Notes under the pieces: model-generated | Seen by the model: the letters and a program-made list of their open reading frames with translations, nothing else | Told to the model about the DNA's origin: nothing | The model's database searches: none | Part shown: one piece after another, positions 1-6,466 of the stretch | Layout: every line of letters starts with the position of its first letter | Position numbering within the stretch: position 1 is the stretch's first letter | From: Flavobacterium psychrophilum | GTDB lineage: Bacteria; Bacteroidota; Bacteroidia; Flavobacteriales; Flavobacteriaceae | DNA: 15,458 nt | NCBI GenBank assembly: GCA_022729635.1 | Contig: DZAU01000007.1 | Span: 1,538 to 16,995, forward strand | Reading direction: 5' to 3' | Made by a program: the position numbers and the translations under genes

Positions 1-30
1 TTGTGTTTAAAAAACTTTAGAGTAACTTTG
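1..30 (+). promoter_or_regulatory. Bacteroidota-type promoter of pyrF
   Basis: TTG at 1-3 and TAACTTTG at 23-30 are separated by 19 bases. This matches the flavobacterial housekeeping consensus (-33 TTG, spacer of about 17-23, -7 TAnnTTTG). It would place the transcription start near 35-38 and give a leader of roughly 30 nt before the TTG start of pyrF, consisting almost wholly of the heptamer repeat. The -33 box touches the window edge, so an extra upstream T cannot be checked. Confidence 0.6.
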
Positions 31-32
31 CC

Positions 33-67
33 CCACAATAAACCACAAACCATAAACCACAAACCGT
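33..67 (+). repeat. Heptanucleotide tandem repeat in the pyrF leader
   Basis: The sequence divides into 7-bp units: CCACAAT (33-39), AAACCAC (40-46), AAACCAT (47-53), AAACCAC (54-60), AAACCGT (61-67). The last unit ends one base before the TTG start codon at 69. No Shine-Dalgarno sequence is visible, so ribosomes would load on this C/A-rich, unstructured leader. A second, unrelated heptamer array lies upstream of nuoC at the other end of the window. Confidence 0.75.
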
Positions 68-68
68 C

Positions 69-920
69 TTGACTACACAACAATTAATCGACCAAATCAA
101 AATCAAGAAATCCTTCCTTTGTGTTGGGTTAGATGTTGATTTGAATAAAATTCCGAAACATTTATTAGAATTGGAAGACCCGATTTTCGAATTCAACAAA
201 GCGATAATTGATGCCACACACGATTTAGCAGTTGCCTATAAACCCAACATAGCTTTCTATGAAGCTTATGGCTTAAAAGGTTGGATTTCGTTGCAAAAAA
301 CAATCCATTACATCAACGAAAACCATCCTGAAATCTTCACCATTGCTGATGCAAAACGGGGCGATATTGGCAATACTTCTTCAATGTATGCCAAAGCTTT
401 CTTCGAAGATTTGAATTTCGATAGTCTAACCGTTGCACCTTATATGGGAAAAGATTCGGTGGAACCATTTCTTGCTTTCGAAAATAAACATACCATTATG
501 TTGGCTTTGACTTCCAATGAAGGTGCTTTTGATTTTCAAACCTTAAATGTTGGAGAAACCCGAGGTGAAGCCGAACGGAGCGAAGCTAAAGAATTATACA
601 AACAAGTTTTGGAAACTTCAAAAACCTGGAAAAATTCCGAAAATCTGATGTATGTCGTTGGTGCCACAAAAGCAGAATATTTCACTGAAATTCGCAAAAT
701 TGTTCCTGATAGTTTCTTGCTCGTTCCAGGTGTTGGCGCACAAGGAGGAAGTATTCAAGAAGTTTGCAAATACGGAATGAATACGAATGTGGGCTTGCTG
801 ATTAATTCTTCAAGAGCAATTATTTATTCTTCAAACGGAATTAATTTTACCAAAAAGGCTAGGGAAGAAGCCCTGAAAATGCAACAAGAAATGGAAATCG
901 TTTTAGAAAATAATTTTTAA
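69..920 (+). CDS. pyrF: Orotidine 5'-phosphate decarboxylase
   Basis: Decarboxylates OMP to UMP, the last step of de novo pyrimidine synthesis, in the cytosol. The 283-residue protein is of the longer type-2 PyrF family. D-A-K-R-G-D at residues 94-99 carries the catalytic Lys96, and the phosphate-binding segment [10 protein letters not shown] lies near residue 220. The start is TTG at 69: no ATG or GTG lies in frame between the promoter and this codon, and the first residues M-T-T-Q-Q-L suit the family. Residues about 162-173 ([12 protein letters not shown]) look like an extra, charged in-frame insertion relative to what I remember of flavobacterial PyrF. The gene is monocistronic and convergent with purU. 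Function is confident; the insertion is inferred. Confidence 0.96.
   Translation: MTTQQLIDQIKIKKSFLCVGLDVDLNKIPKHLLELEDPIFEFNKAIIDATHDLAVAYKPNIAFYEAYGLKGWISLQKTIHYINENHPEIFTIADAKRGDIGNTSSMYAKAFFEDLNFDSLTVAPYMGKDSVEPFLAFENKHTIMLALTSNEGAFDFQTLNVGETRGEAERSEAKELYKQVLETSKTWKNSENLMYVVGATKAEYFTEIRKIVPDSFLLVPGVGAQGGSIQEVCKYGMNTNVGLLINSSRAIIYSSNGINFTKKAREEALKMQQEMEIVLENNF
552..588 (+). repeat. Probable in-frame insertion inside pyrF
   Basis: This GC-richer stretch encodes a low-complexity charged peptide with the repeated pattern E-A-E-R-S-E-A, between conserved segments ([12 protein letters not shown] before, E-L-Y-K-Q after). It contains the near-repeats GTGAAGC, GCCGAACG and GCGAAGC. It reads like a genomic repeat tolerated in a surface loop away from Lys96. 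The judgement that relatives have a shorter loop comes from memory, not from an alignment. Confidence 0.45.
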
Positions 921-1083
921 AGTTTTTGAAATAAAAAATGCCGACACTATCTAATGCCGACATTTTTATAACTAACCAAAACCAAAATAATAAATAACCA
1001 ATTTATTACTCTGCAAAGATCATATTTTTTCTCTCTATTGCTGTTAAGATTTTGTTATTACTTTGTTGTAAGTAAGTTAAGTT
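921..1083. other. pyrF/purU convergent intergenic region
   Basis: 163 bp between the converging stop codons. ATGCCGACA occurs twice as a direct repeat (938-946 and 954-962). The first copy follows an A-tract and the second precedes a T-tract, so AAAAATG and CATTTTT can pair as an AT-rich stem closing a loop of about 20 nt. This is a weak candidate for a bidirectional terminator, because the GC core is direct rather than inverted. The rest is AT-rich with no recognised signal. Confidence 0.35.
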
Positions 1084-1938
1084 TTAATAAAACACGACCG
1101 TTTTATTGTCATAAACCATCGTTTTGCGTTCGGCGTGAAGTTTTATGGCTCTCGCCAAAACGATACGTTCTAAATCTCTCCCTTTCATAATAAAATCTTC
1201 TATGGAATTAATGTGAGAAACCCGAGTGATATCCTGCTCAATAATTGGACCTTCATCTAGTTCGGCTGTGACATAATGACTCGTGGCTCCAATGATTTTC
1301 ACACCTCTTTTAAAAGCCGAATGATATGGTTTTGCACCTGGAAAAGCAGGTAAAAAGGAGTGATGAATATTGATGATTTTATTTTCGTAAAGCGAAATCA
1401 ATTTAGGAGTAATAATTTGCATATAACGTGCCAAAACAATGAAATCTACTTCGTGCTTTTGGAGTAGTTCAATTTGTTGTTTTTCGCCCTCCACTTTAGT
1501 TTCTTTGGTAAAAGGAACATAGTAAAACGGAATGTCAAAACGTTCCGCAATAGGTTTTAAATCCTCGTGATTGCTCACAATTAAAGGAATTTCCACATTC
1601 AGTTCTCTCGCACTATGACGACCTAAAATATCGAACAAACAATGATCATATTTCGATACAAAAAGTGCCATTTTTAGCTTTTGTTCTTTAGGATGAATTT
1701 CCCAAGACATTCCAAAATCCTTTGCGATCGAACCTTCAAAAACATTTTTAATTGAAACAAGATTATTGTTTTTATTGGTCAATTCACACTCTAAACGCAT
1801 AAAAAAAACATGCTGTTCCACATCAACATGCTGGTCAATATAAATGATATTTCCCTCAACTTTCAGTATAAAATCAGTCACTGCGGCAATAATTCCTTTT
1901 TGGTCCGCACAATGAATGAGTATGGTAATTTGTTGCAT
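1084..1938 (-). CDS. purU: Formyltetrahydrofolate deformylase
   Basis: Hydrolyses 10-formyl-tetrahydrofolate to formate and tetrahydrofolate, balancing one-carbon pools; the formate can feed PurT-type purine synthesis. The 284-residue length is typical. An N-terminal ACT regulatory domain (about residues 1-80, starting I-T-I-L-I-H-C-A-D-Q-K-G) is followed by a formyltransferase-fold domain (about 87-284). The catalytic triad of the fold is visible: Asn190 and His192 in I-N-I-H-H-S-F-L-P, and Asp228 in E-L-D-E-G-P-I-I. The ATG at 1938 begins directly on the ACT strand, so the start is secure. The gene is divergent from icmF and convergent with pyrF, with no operon partner in view. Confidence 0.96.
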   Translation of the reverse strand: MQQITILIHCADQKGIIAAVTDFILKVEGNIIYIDQHVDVEQHVFFMRLECELTNKNNNLVSIKNVFEGSIAKDFGMSWEIHPKEQKLKMALFVSKYDHCLFDILGRHSARELNVEIPLIVSNHEDLKPIAERFDIPFYYVPFTKETKVEGEKQQIELLQKHEVDFIVLARYMQIITPKLISLYENKIINIHHSFLPAFPGAKPYHSAFKRGVKIIGATSHYVTAELDEGPIIEQDITRVSHINSIEDFIMKGRDLERIVLARAIKLHAERKTMVYDNKTVVFY

Positions 1939-2011
1939 ACTATTTTAATTTGTAGCTAATTCCTGCTGTACATTTCAAGTCCTCACTTTATAAACTGTTT
2001 TTCTAAGCCAC

Positions 2012-2038
2012 AAAAAGAGCTTCCTTTGGGCGCTTTTT
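2012..2038. repeat. Imperfect hairpin, A-tract/T-tract flanked
   Basis: AAAAAGAGC (2012-2020) pairs with GCGCTTTTT (2030-2038) with one mismatch around a 9-nt loop. The shape is terminator-like in both directions. It lies upstream of two divergent genes, where no terminator is needed, so a relic repeat is more likely than a working terminator. Confidence 0.4.
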
Positions 2039-2097
2039 TCTGGCAAGAAAAACTACTTTCTAAAGTTCCGGGCTTTCCATTTCCATCAGGGCTAAGA

Positions 2098-2115
2098 TTC
2101 CCGAGCCGTCGGGAA
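2098..2115. repeat. Perfect 7-bp hairpin
   Basis: TTCCCGA (2098-2104) and TCGGGAA (2109-2115) are perfect inverted repeats around GCCG. The TCCCGA/TCGGGA core recurs in the hairpins downstream of icmF (CCCGAT/ATCGGG at 5765-5784), suggesting one repeat family used in both intergenic regions. Confidence 0.6.
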
Positions 2116-2260
2116 CGTACATTAATAATTTTCCTCAAAACTAAACTTAATTTTTTAGAATAAATAACACATTATGATAATTTGTAGTTATTCTAATTTT
2201 CAATAATTTTTTCTTAAAAATTTCCGTAAATTGCACTCATAAATTATCATATTCACAAAA

Positions 2261-5200
2261 ATGGAAGTCGTAAAACCTTATATTCCCGTAAATAAAGTTC
2301 GAATTGTAACTGCCGCATCTCTTTTTGACGGTCACGATGCTGCTATCAATATTATGCGAAGAATCATCCAGACAACAGGTGTTGAGGTTATTCATTTGGG
2401 TCATGACCGTAGTGTTGAGGAAGTGGTAAATACTGCCATTCAGGAAGATGCGAATGCTATTGCAATGACTTCTTACCAAGGCGGACACAATGAATATTTC
2501 AAATATATGTATGATTTACTTTGCCAGAAAGGAGCAGAGCATATCAAAATTTTTGGCGGTGGTGGAGGTGTGATTCTTCCCCACGAAATCGCCGATTTGC
2601 AAGTGTATGGAATCACAAGAATTTATTCGCCAGACGATGGTCGTGCGATGGGTTTGCAGGGAATGATAAATGATTTGGTGCAACAATCCGATTTTCCAAG
2701 CCCATCCCCATCCCTTCCCGAAGGGAAGGGAGTTGAGCAACAAATTAAAAATAAAGATGTTAATACAATTGCAAGATTAATTTCGTTAGCCGAAAATGAT
2801 CAAGAGCAATTTCACAAATTATTCCCTAGCTCCAAATCAATTCCCCCTTCGGGGGTTAGGGGGCTTGGGGCAGGGGGGGCTGTTCTTGGAATTACTGGAA
2901 CTGGTGGCGCAGGAAAATCCTCTTTGGTAGATGAATTAGTACGTCGTTTTTTAATCGATTTTCCAACAAAAACTATCGGAATAATTTCTGTTGATCCATC
3001 CAAAAGAAAAACAGGGGGAGCACTTCTTGGCGACAGGATTCGGATGAATGCCATCAATAATCCCAGAGTATATATGCGTTCGTTGGCAACACGTCAATCT
3101 AATTTGGCTTTGTCAAAACACGTTGCCGAGGCGATTCAAGTTTTGAAAGCAGCAAAATATGATCTTATAATTCTTGAAACTTCCGGAATTGGACAATCAG
3201 ATACTGAAATCACGGATCATTCTGATGTTTCTTTATACGTGATGACACCCGAATTTGGCGCAGCAACTCAATTGGAAAAAATTGATATGCTTGATTTTGC
3301 TGATTTGGTTGCGATAAATAAATTCGACAAACGCGGTGCACCCGATGCCTTGCGCGATGTAAAAAAACAATACCAGCGCAACCATAATCTTTGGGATACA
3401 GATTTAGATGCATTACCCATTTTTGGAACCATCGCATCCCAGTTCAACGATCCGGGAATGAATACTTTGTACAAAGCCATAATGGACAAGATTCACGAGA
3501 AAACCAAGTCTGATTTGAAGTCGACTTTTGAAATTTCACCCGAAATGAGTGAAAAAATATTTGTGATTCCGCCACACCGAACTCGTTATTTGTCAGAAAT
3601 CGCCGAGAATAACAGGAAATATGATGCAACAGCTTTGTCTCAAGTTGAAGTTGCACAGAAATTATATGGGATTTATAAAACAATAGAATCGGTTGCCGAT
3701 GTCAAACTGAGCCTGTCGAAGTTCGGTTTAAATGTGGATGGGCTTCGACAAGCTCAGCCTGACAAAAAAGTATTTTTAGACCTTTTACTTGATCAATTCG
3801 ACAAGGTAAAAATGGATTTGGACCCTTATAATTGGGAAATAATCCTCACTTGGAAAGATAAAATGCATCAATACAAAGCACCATTTTATACCTTTAAAGT
3901 TAGAAATAAAGAAATCAAGATTGAAACCCATACAGAGTCGCTTTCGCATATTTTAATTCCAAAAGTTGCCTTGCCAAAATACGAATCTTGGGGTGATATT
4001 TTGCGTTGGAATTTGCAAGAAAACGTGCCGGGAGAATTTCCCTTTACGGCGGGTTTATATCCATTTAAAAGAGAAGGAGAAGATCCATCACGTATGTTTG
4101 CTGGTGAAGGCGGACCGGAACGAACCAACAAACGTTTTCATTATGTGAGTGCCGGTTTGCCTGCAAAAAGACTTTCAACGGCTTTCGACAGTGTGACTTT
4201 ATACGGAAATGACCCTCACATTCGTCCTGATATTTACGGAAAAATTGGGAACGCAGGAGTATCTATTTGTTGTCTCGATGATGCCAAGAAATTGTATTCC
4301 GGTTTCGATTTGGTTGATGCAATGACATCGGTAAGTATGACAATTAATGGTCCAGCACCAATGATGTTGGGCTTTTTTATGAATGCAACCATTGACCAGC
4401 AATGCGAAAAATATATTAAAGAAAACCAATTAGAAGATTTAGTAGAGTCAAAATTAAAGGATATTTATGAAAGAAAAGACTTAAAAAGACCCATTTATCA
4501 AGGCGATTTGCCTGAAGGAAATAACAGTTTGGGATTGATGCTTTTGGGTGTGACTGGAGACCAAGTTTTACCTTTAGATATTTATAATGAGATAAAAGCA
4601 AAAACACTTTCTAAAGTTCGAGGAACCGTTCAGGCGGATATTCTCAAAGAAGACCAAGCTCAAAATACGTGCATCTTTTCGACAGAATTTGCCTTGCGAT
4701 TGATGGGTGATGTACAGGAATATTTTATTACCAATAAAGTAAAAAACTTTTATTCCGTTTCCATTTCGGGCTATCACATCGCCGAGGCTGGAGCAAATCC
4801 TATTTCTCAATTGGCTTTCACGCTATCAAACGGCTTCACTTATGTGGAATATTATTTGAGTCGTGGCATGAAAATTAATGATTTTGGACCCAATTTATCC
4901 TTCTTTTTCTCGAACGGAATTGATCCTGAATATGCTGTTATTGGTCGTGTAGCTCGAAAAATTTGGGCGAAAGCCATGAAAAATAAATATGGTGCCAATG
5001 AAAGAGCACAAATGCTGAAATATCATATTCAAACTTCGGGTCGTTCGCTTCATGCCCAGGAAATTGATTTTAATGATATTCGTACAACTTTACAGGCCTT
5101 GTACGCCATTTATGATAACTGTAATTCCCTGCATACAAACGCTTATGACGAAGCGATTACCACGCCAACAGAGGAAAGTGTGCGTCGCGCAATGGCAATC

Positions 5201-5719
5201 CAGTTGATTATTAATAAGGAATTGGGATTAGCCAAAAACGAAAATCCTATTCAAGGTTCATTCATAATCGAAGAATTGACAGACTTGGTTGAAGAAGCGG
5301 TTTTGCAGGAATTTGAAAGAATTAATGAGCGTGGCGGAGTTCTTGGAGCAATGGAAACCATGTACCAACGTTCGAAAATTCAAGAAGAAAGTTTGTATTA
5401 TGAAACGCTGAAACATACTGGCGAATACCCAATTATTGGTGTGAATACGTTCTTGAGTTCAAAAGGTTCTCCTACTATTATTCCTTCTGAGGTTATTCGT
5501 GCCACCGAAGAAGAAAAGAAATATCAAATCACAATGTTGTCAAATTTACACCAATCTAATCCTGAAAAAGTAAATGAACAACTGAAAACACTTCAGGAAG
5601 TTGCCATCAAAAACGAAAATATATTCGAACATTTAATAGAGGCTACCAAAGTTTGTTCTTTAGGGCAAATTACAGCTGCTTTGTTTGAAGTGGGCGGGCA
5701 ATATCGAAGAAATATGTAA
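2261..5719 (+). CDS. icmF: Fused B12-dependent acyl-CoA mutase with G3E GTPase (IcmF type)
   Basis: Catalyses an adenosylcobalamin-dependent carbon-skeleton rearrangement, most likely isobutyryl-CoA to n-butyryl-CoA, in the cytosol, with a built-in GTPase that controls cofactor loading. Order of the 1152 residues: B12-binding domain (about 10-140; D-G-H-D-A-A at 23-28, His25 as the likely cobalt ligand); linker; MeaI-like GTPase with P-loop G-T-G-G-A-G-K-S at 213-220, E-T-S-G-I-G-Q at 306-312 and N-K-F-D at 353-356; linker; mutase TIM barrel from about 580, with Q791, Q801 (A-Q-N-T-C-I-F) and His839 (G-Y-H-I-A-E-A-G-A). Q801 sits where methylmalonyl-CoA mutase has Arg207, which argues against methylmalonyl-CoA. 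The position matching MCM Tyr89 appears to be Tyr600, whereas I recall Phe in characterised IcmF. Both linkers contain in-frame repeat insertions (residues about 146-160, 195-207 and 483-501). The protein is longer than the roughly 1090 residues of studied IcmFs. Confidence 0.92.
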   Translation: MEVVKPYIPVNKVRIVTAASLFDGHDAAINIMRRIIQTTGVEVIHLGHDRSVEEVVNTAIQEDANAIAMTSYQGGHNEYFKYMYDLLCQKGAEHIKIFGGGGGVILPHEIADLQVYGITRIYSPDDGRAMGLQGMINDLVQQSDFPSPSPSLPEGKGVEQQIKNKDVNTIARLISLAENDQEQFHKLFPSSKSIPPSGVRGLGAGGAVLGITGTGGAGKSSLVDELVRRFLIDFPTKTIGIISVDPSKRKTGGALLGDRIRMNAINNPRVYMRSLATRQSNLALSKHVAEAIQVLKAAKYDLIILETSGIGQSDTEITDHSDVSLYVMTPEFGAATQLEKIDMLDFADLVAINKFDKRGAPDALRDVKKQYQRNHNLWDTDLDALPIFGTIASQFNDPGMNTLYKAIMDKIHEKTKSDLKSTFEISPEMSEKIFVIPPHRTRYLSEIAENNRKYDATALSQVEVAQKLYGIYKTIESVADVKLSLSKFGLNVDGLRQAQPDKKVFLDLLLDQFDKVKMDLDPYNWEIILTWKDKMHQYKAPFYTFKVRNKEIKIETHTESLSHILIPKVALPKYESWGDILRWNLQENVPGEFPFTAGLYPFKREGEDPSRMFAGEGGPERTNKRFHYVSAGLPAKRLSTAFDSVTLYGNDPHIRPDIYGKIGNAGVSICCLDDAKKLYSGFDLVDAMTSVSMTINGPAPMMLGFFMNATIDQQCEKYIKENQLEDLVESKLKDIYERKDLKRPIYQGDLPEGNNSLGLMLLGVTGDQVLPLDIYNEIKAKTLSKVRGTVQADILKEDQAQNTCIFSTEFALRLMGDVQEYFITNKVKNFYSVSISGYHIAEAGANPISQLAFTLSNGFTYVEYYLSRGMKINDFGPNLSFFFSNGIDPEYAVIGRVARKIWAKAMKNKYGANERAQMLKYHIQTSGRSLHAQEIDFNDIRTTLQALYAIYDNCNSLHTNAYDEAITTPTEESVRRAMAIQLIINKELGLAKNENPIQGSFIIEELTDLVEEAVLQEFERINERGGVLGAMETMYQRSKIQEESLYYETLKHTGEYPIIGVNTFLSSKGSPTIIPSEVIRATEEEKKYQITMLSNLHQSNPEKVNEQLKTLQEVAIKNENIFEHLIEATKVCSLGQITAALFEVGGQYRRNM
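2696..2737 (+). repeat. Palindromic repeat insertion 1 in icmF
   Basis: TCCCTTCCC (2711-2719) and GGGAAGGGA (2723-2731) form a perfect 9-bp stem around GAA, preceded by the near-repeats CCCATCCCC and CATCCC. It encodes [12 protein letters not shown] (from residue about 146) just after the B12 domain. Base composition is far more GC-rich than the flanking gene, and the peptide is Pro/Ser/Gly-rich and probably disordered. It is best read as an intergenic-type hairpin repeat that landed in frame in a flexible linker. Confidence 0.75.
2842..2879 (+). repeat. Palindromic repeat insertion 2 in icmF with G-quadruplex motif
   Basis: CCCCC (2843-2847), TTC, GGGGG (2851-2855) make a short perfect hairpin. 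From 2851 the coding strand has four G-runs of 5, 5, 4 and 7 bases separated by loops of 3, 3 and 2 bases (2851-2879), a textbook intramolecular G-quadruplex. The last run is a G7 homopolymer (2873-2879). It encodes about [14 protein letters not shown], immediately before the first strand of the GTPase domain (P-loop Lys219). Confidence 0.8.
3707..3757 (+). repeat. Palindromic repeat insertion 3 in icmF
   Basis: The 15-mer at 3707-3721 (CTGAGCCTGTCGAAG) and that at 3743-3757 (CTTCGACAAGCTCAG) are inverted repeats with a single mismatch, around a 21-nt loop. They encode L-S-L-S-K-F through G-L-R-Q-A-Q-P-D (residues about 483-501), in the linker between the GTPase and mutase domains. The second arm is a widespread flavobacterial interspersed sequence whose translation L-R-Q-A-Q-P-D I recognise from many unrelated flavobacterial proteins (memory, not a search). 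Confidence 0.8.
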
Positions 5720-5731
5720 GCAGAGAACCCC

Positions 5732-5750
5732 CTTTTTGCATCGCAAAAGG
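5732..5750. repeat. Hairpin just downstream of icmF
   Basis: An eight-base-pair stem (CTTTTTGC against GCAAAAGG, one G-T pair) encloses the loop ATC, 12 bases after the icmF stop. There is no T-run after it on the + strand, so it is not a classical terminator for icmF; it may protect the 3' end or be part of the repeat module. Confidence 0.5.
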
Positions 5751-5764
5751 TGTGTGAATTGCTT

Positions 5765-5784
5765 ATCCCGATGAATATCGGGAT
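5765..5784. repeat. Perfect 8-bp hairpin, ATCCCGAT type
   Basis: ATCCCGAT (5765-5772) and ATCGGGAT (5777-5784) are perfect inverted repeats around GAAT. A degenerate second copy with two substitutions lies at 5932-5951, keeping the same loop. Confidence 0.7.
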
Positions 5785-5822
5785 CTCGGAGAACTCCCAA
5801 TTTATAGGGATGTGAATCGCTT

Positions 5823-5842
5823 ATCCCGCTTTTTTGCAGGAT
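5823..5842. repeat. Imperfect hairpin of the same module
   Basis: ATCCCGC (5823-5829) pairs with GCAGGAT (5836-5842) with one C-A mismatch around a T6 loop. It occupies, in the second module, the place that the perfect ATCCCGAT hairpin occupies in the first. Confidence 0.45.
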
Positions 5843-5896
5843 CTTAGAGAACCATTTTTCTTTGAAAATGAAAATACATGAATTTTTTTATCTTAC

Positions 5897-5921
5897 TTGT
5901 TCTCGCAATATGCGAGAACAA
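5897..5921. repeat. Perfect 11-bp inverted repeat
   Basis: TTGTTCTCGCA (5897-5907) and TGCGAGAACAA (5911-5921) are perfect inverted repeats with a 3-nt loop (ATA), the strongest hairpin in the region. No T-tract follows on either strand, so it may be a repeat-family hairpin, a factor-dependent stop or a protein site. Confidence 0.7.
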
Positions 5922-5931
5922 ATGTCTGCTT

Positions 5932-5957
5932 ATCCCGGTGAATATCGAGATTTTTTG
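5932..5957 (+). terminator. Possible terminator hairpin with T-run downstream of icmF
   Basis: ATCCCGGT/ATCGAGAT (5932-5939 and 5944-5951) forms an 8-bp stem with one mismatch and one wobble, and runs straight into six Ts (5951-5956). It is the only hairpin here followed by a T-run on the + strand. It lies about 210 nt past the icmF stop, and the stem is weak. Confidence 0.3.
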
Positions 5958-5959
5958 TT

Positions 5960-6090
5960 TAATACCAAGTTGACGAGTGATTTAGTACAATAAAATTGAG
6001 GTATAATGCCAATAGCTTTTGCCGATTTATTGACATAATAAAATACTAGGACAATTTTATTCGACAAAATATTTTATACAATAGGTATTA
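5960..6090. mobile_element. Possible MITE-like inverted-repeat element
   Basis: TAATACC at 5960-5966 and GGTATTA at 6084-6090 are perfect 7-bp terminal inverted repeats. Inside, AATAAAATTG (5989-5998) and CAATTTTATT (6052-6061) are a perfect 10-bp inverted pair. The element is about 131 bp, AT-rich and non-coding. No clear target-site duplication is seen, and in AT-rich DNA short inverted pairs arise by chance, so this is tentative. Confidence 0.3.
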
Positions 6091-6136
6091 TTTCTAATTC
6101 TGATTTTAGGTTTATCAAACAATTGAGTTCAGATTT

Positions 6137-6463
6137 TTAAGAATTCTTCCAATATTGTGGATTCGTATCATTAGTCCTTTGAAACCAGTAATCTTGCGTT
6201 ACTTTATTACCATCCAGCGTTTTTAATTTTCGTTCAAAAATCCAAATAGTTGGGTTAAATACCATATCAGTTGTTGCCACTGTGAATAATTGTGAATCTT
6301 CTTCCTCTTTTTTCTTTTCTTCTTCAAGAACCACTTCAAAACCATTATGTTCTAATAGTTTTTTCAAGAAATCTTTACGACTTTCGTTAACGCCTTTTTC
6401 GACAAAAGTTACTCTTGTTTCTCCAATGCTACCAAAGGAATGTTTTCCGTCTAATGTTGCCAT
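6137..6463 (-). CDS. Conserved-looking small protein of unknown function, 3' end of nuo operon
   Basis: I do not recognise the family of this 108-residue protein. It has no signal peptide or membrane segment. Three parts are visible: residues 1-45 are mixed alpha/beta (G-S-I-G-E-T-R-V-T-F-V-E-K-G then a Lys/Glu helix), residues 46-56 are a very acidic/basic run rich in Glu and Lys, and residues 57-108 are rich in aromatics (N-P-T-I-W-I-F-E-R, Q-D-Y-W-F-Q-R, P-Q-Y-W-K-N-S). ATG at 6463 lies three bases after the nuoN stop, so it is almost certainly translated from the nuo message. The aromatic C-terminus could bind a membrane or protein partner. A role as a complex I assembly or accessory factor is inferred from position only. 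Confidence 0.75.
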   Translation of the reverse strand: MATLDGKHSFGSIGETRVTFVEKGVNESRKDFLKKLLEHNGFEVVLEEEKKKEEEDSQLFTVATTDMVFNPTIWIFERKLKTLDGNKVTQDYWFQRTNDTNPQYWKNS

Positions 6464-6466
6464 AAC

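Larger units (their letters stand above)
1939..2260. other. purU/icmF divergent intergenic region with hairpin remnants
   Basis: 322 bp holding the upstream regions of both genes. The middle (about 2010-2116) is GC-richer and looks like a patchwork of short repeats: an imperfect stem at 2012-2038, a direct pair of GGGCT-containing segments (2050-2055 and 2089-2093), and a perfect hairpin at 2098-2115. On the - strand, TAGTTTTG (2143 down to 2136) fits the -7 box TAnnTTTG but has no convincing TTG at the right distance. For icmF no good promoter match was found; the last 100 bp are very AT-rich. Confidence 0.5.
5720..6136. other. icmF / nuo-operon convergent intergenic region, hairpin-rich
   Basis: 417 bp with no gene. 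The first 230 bp repeat a module three times. AGAGAAC-like motifs sit at 5722, 5788 and 5846; TGTGAATYGCTTATCCCG sits at 5753 and 5811; and a shortened form, CTGCTTATCCCG, is near 5927. Hairpins at 5732-5750, 5765-5784, 5823-5842, 5897-5921 and 5932-5951 are part of these modules. The remaining AT-rich part (5957-6136) contains a possible inverted-repeat element (5960-6090). Both flanking transcripts must end here. Confidence 0.65.

Noticed and set aside
938..967. Strong terminator after pyrF
   Set aside because: The GC motif is a direct repeat (ATGCCGACA twice), not inverted, leaving only an AT-rich stem; kept only as a weak note in the intergenic entry.
2851..2879. Frameshift or sequencing error at the G-rich stretch of icmF
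   Set aside because: The frame stays open through it and joins two correctly phased domains (B12 domain before, P-loop after), so the sequence as given is consistent with an intact gene.
2516..3057. Antisense frames with Pro/Gly-rich peptides inside icmF
   Set aside because: They are opposite-strand readings of the palindromic insertions and the GTPase coding sequence, not genes.
5720..5957. CRISPR array
   Set aside because: The repeated modules differ in sequence and spacing, contain varied hairpins, and there are no uniform repeats with unique spacers or cas genes.
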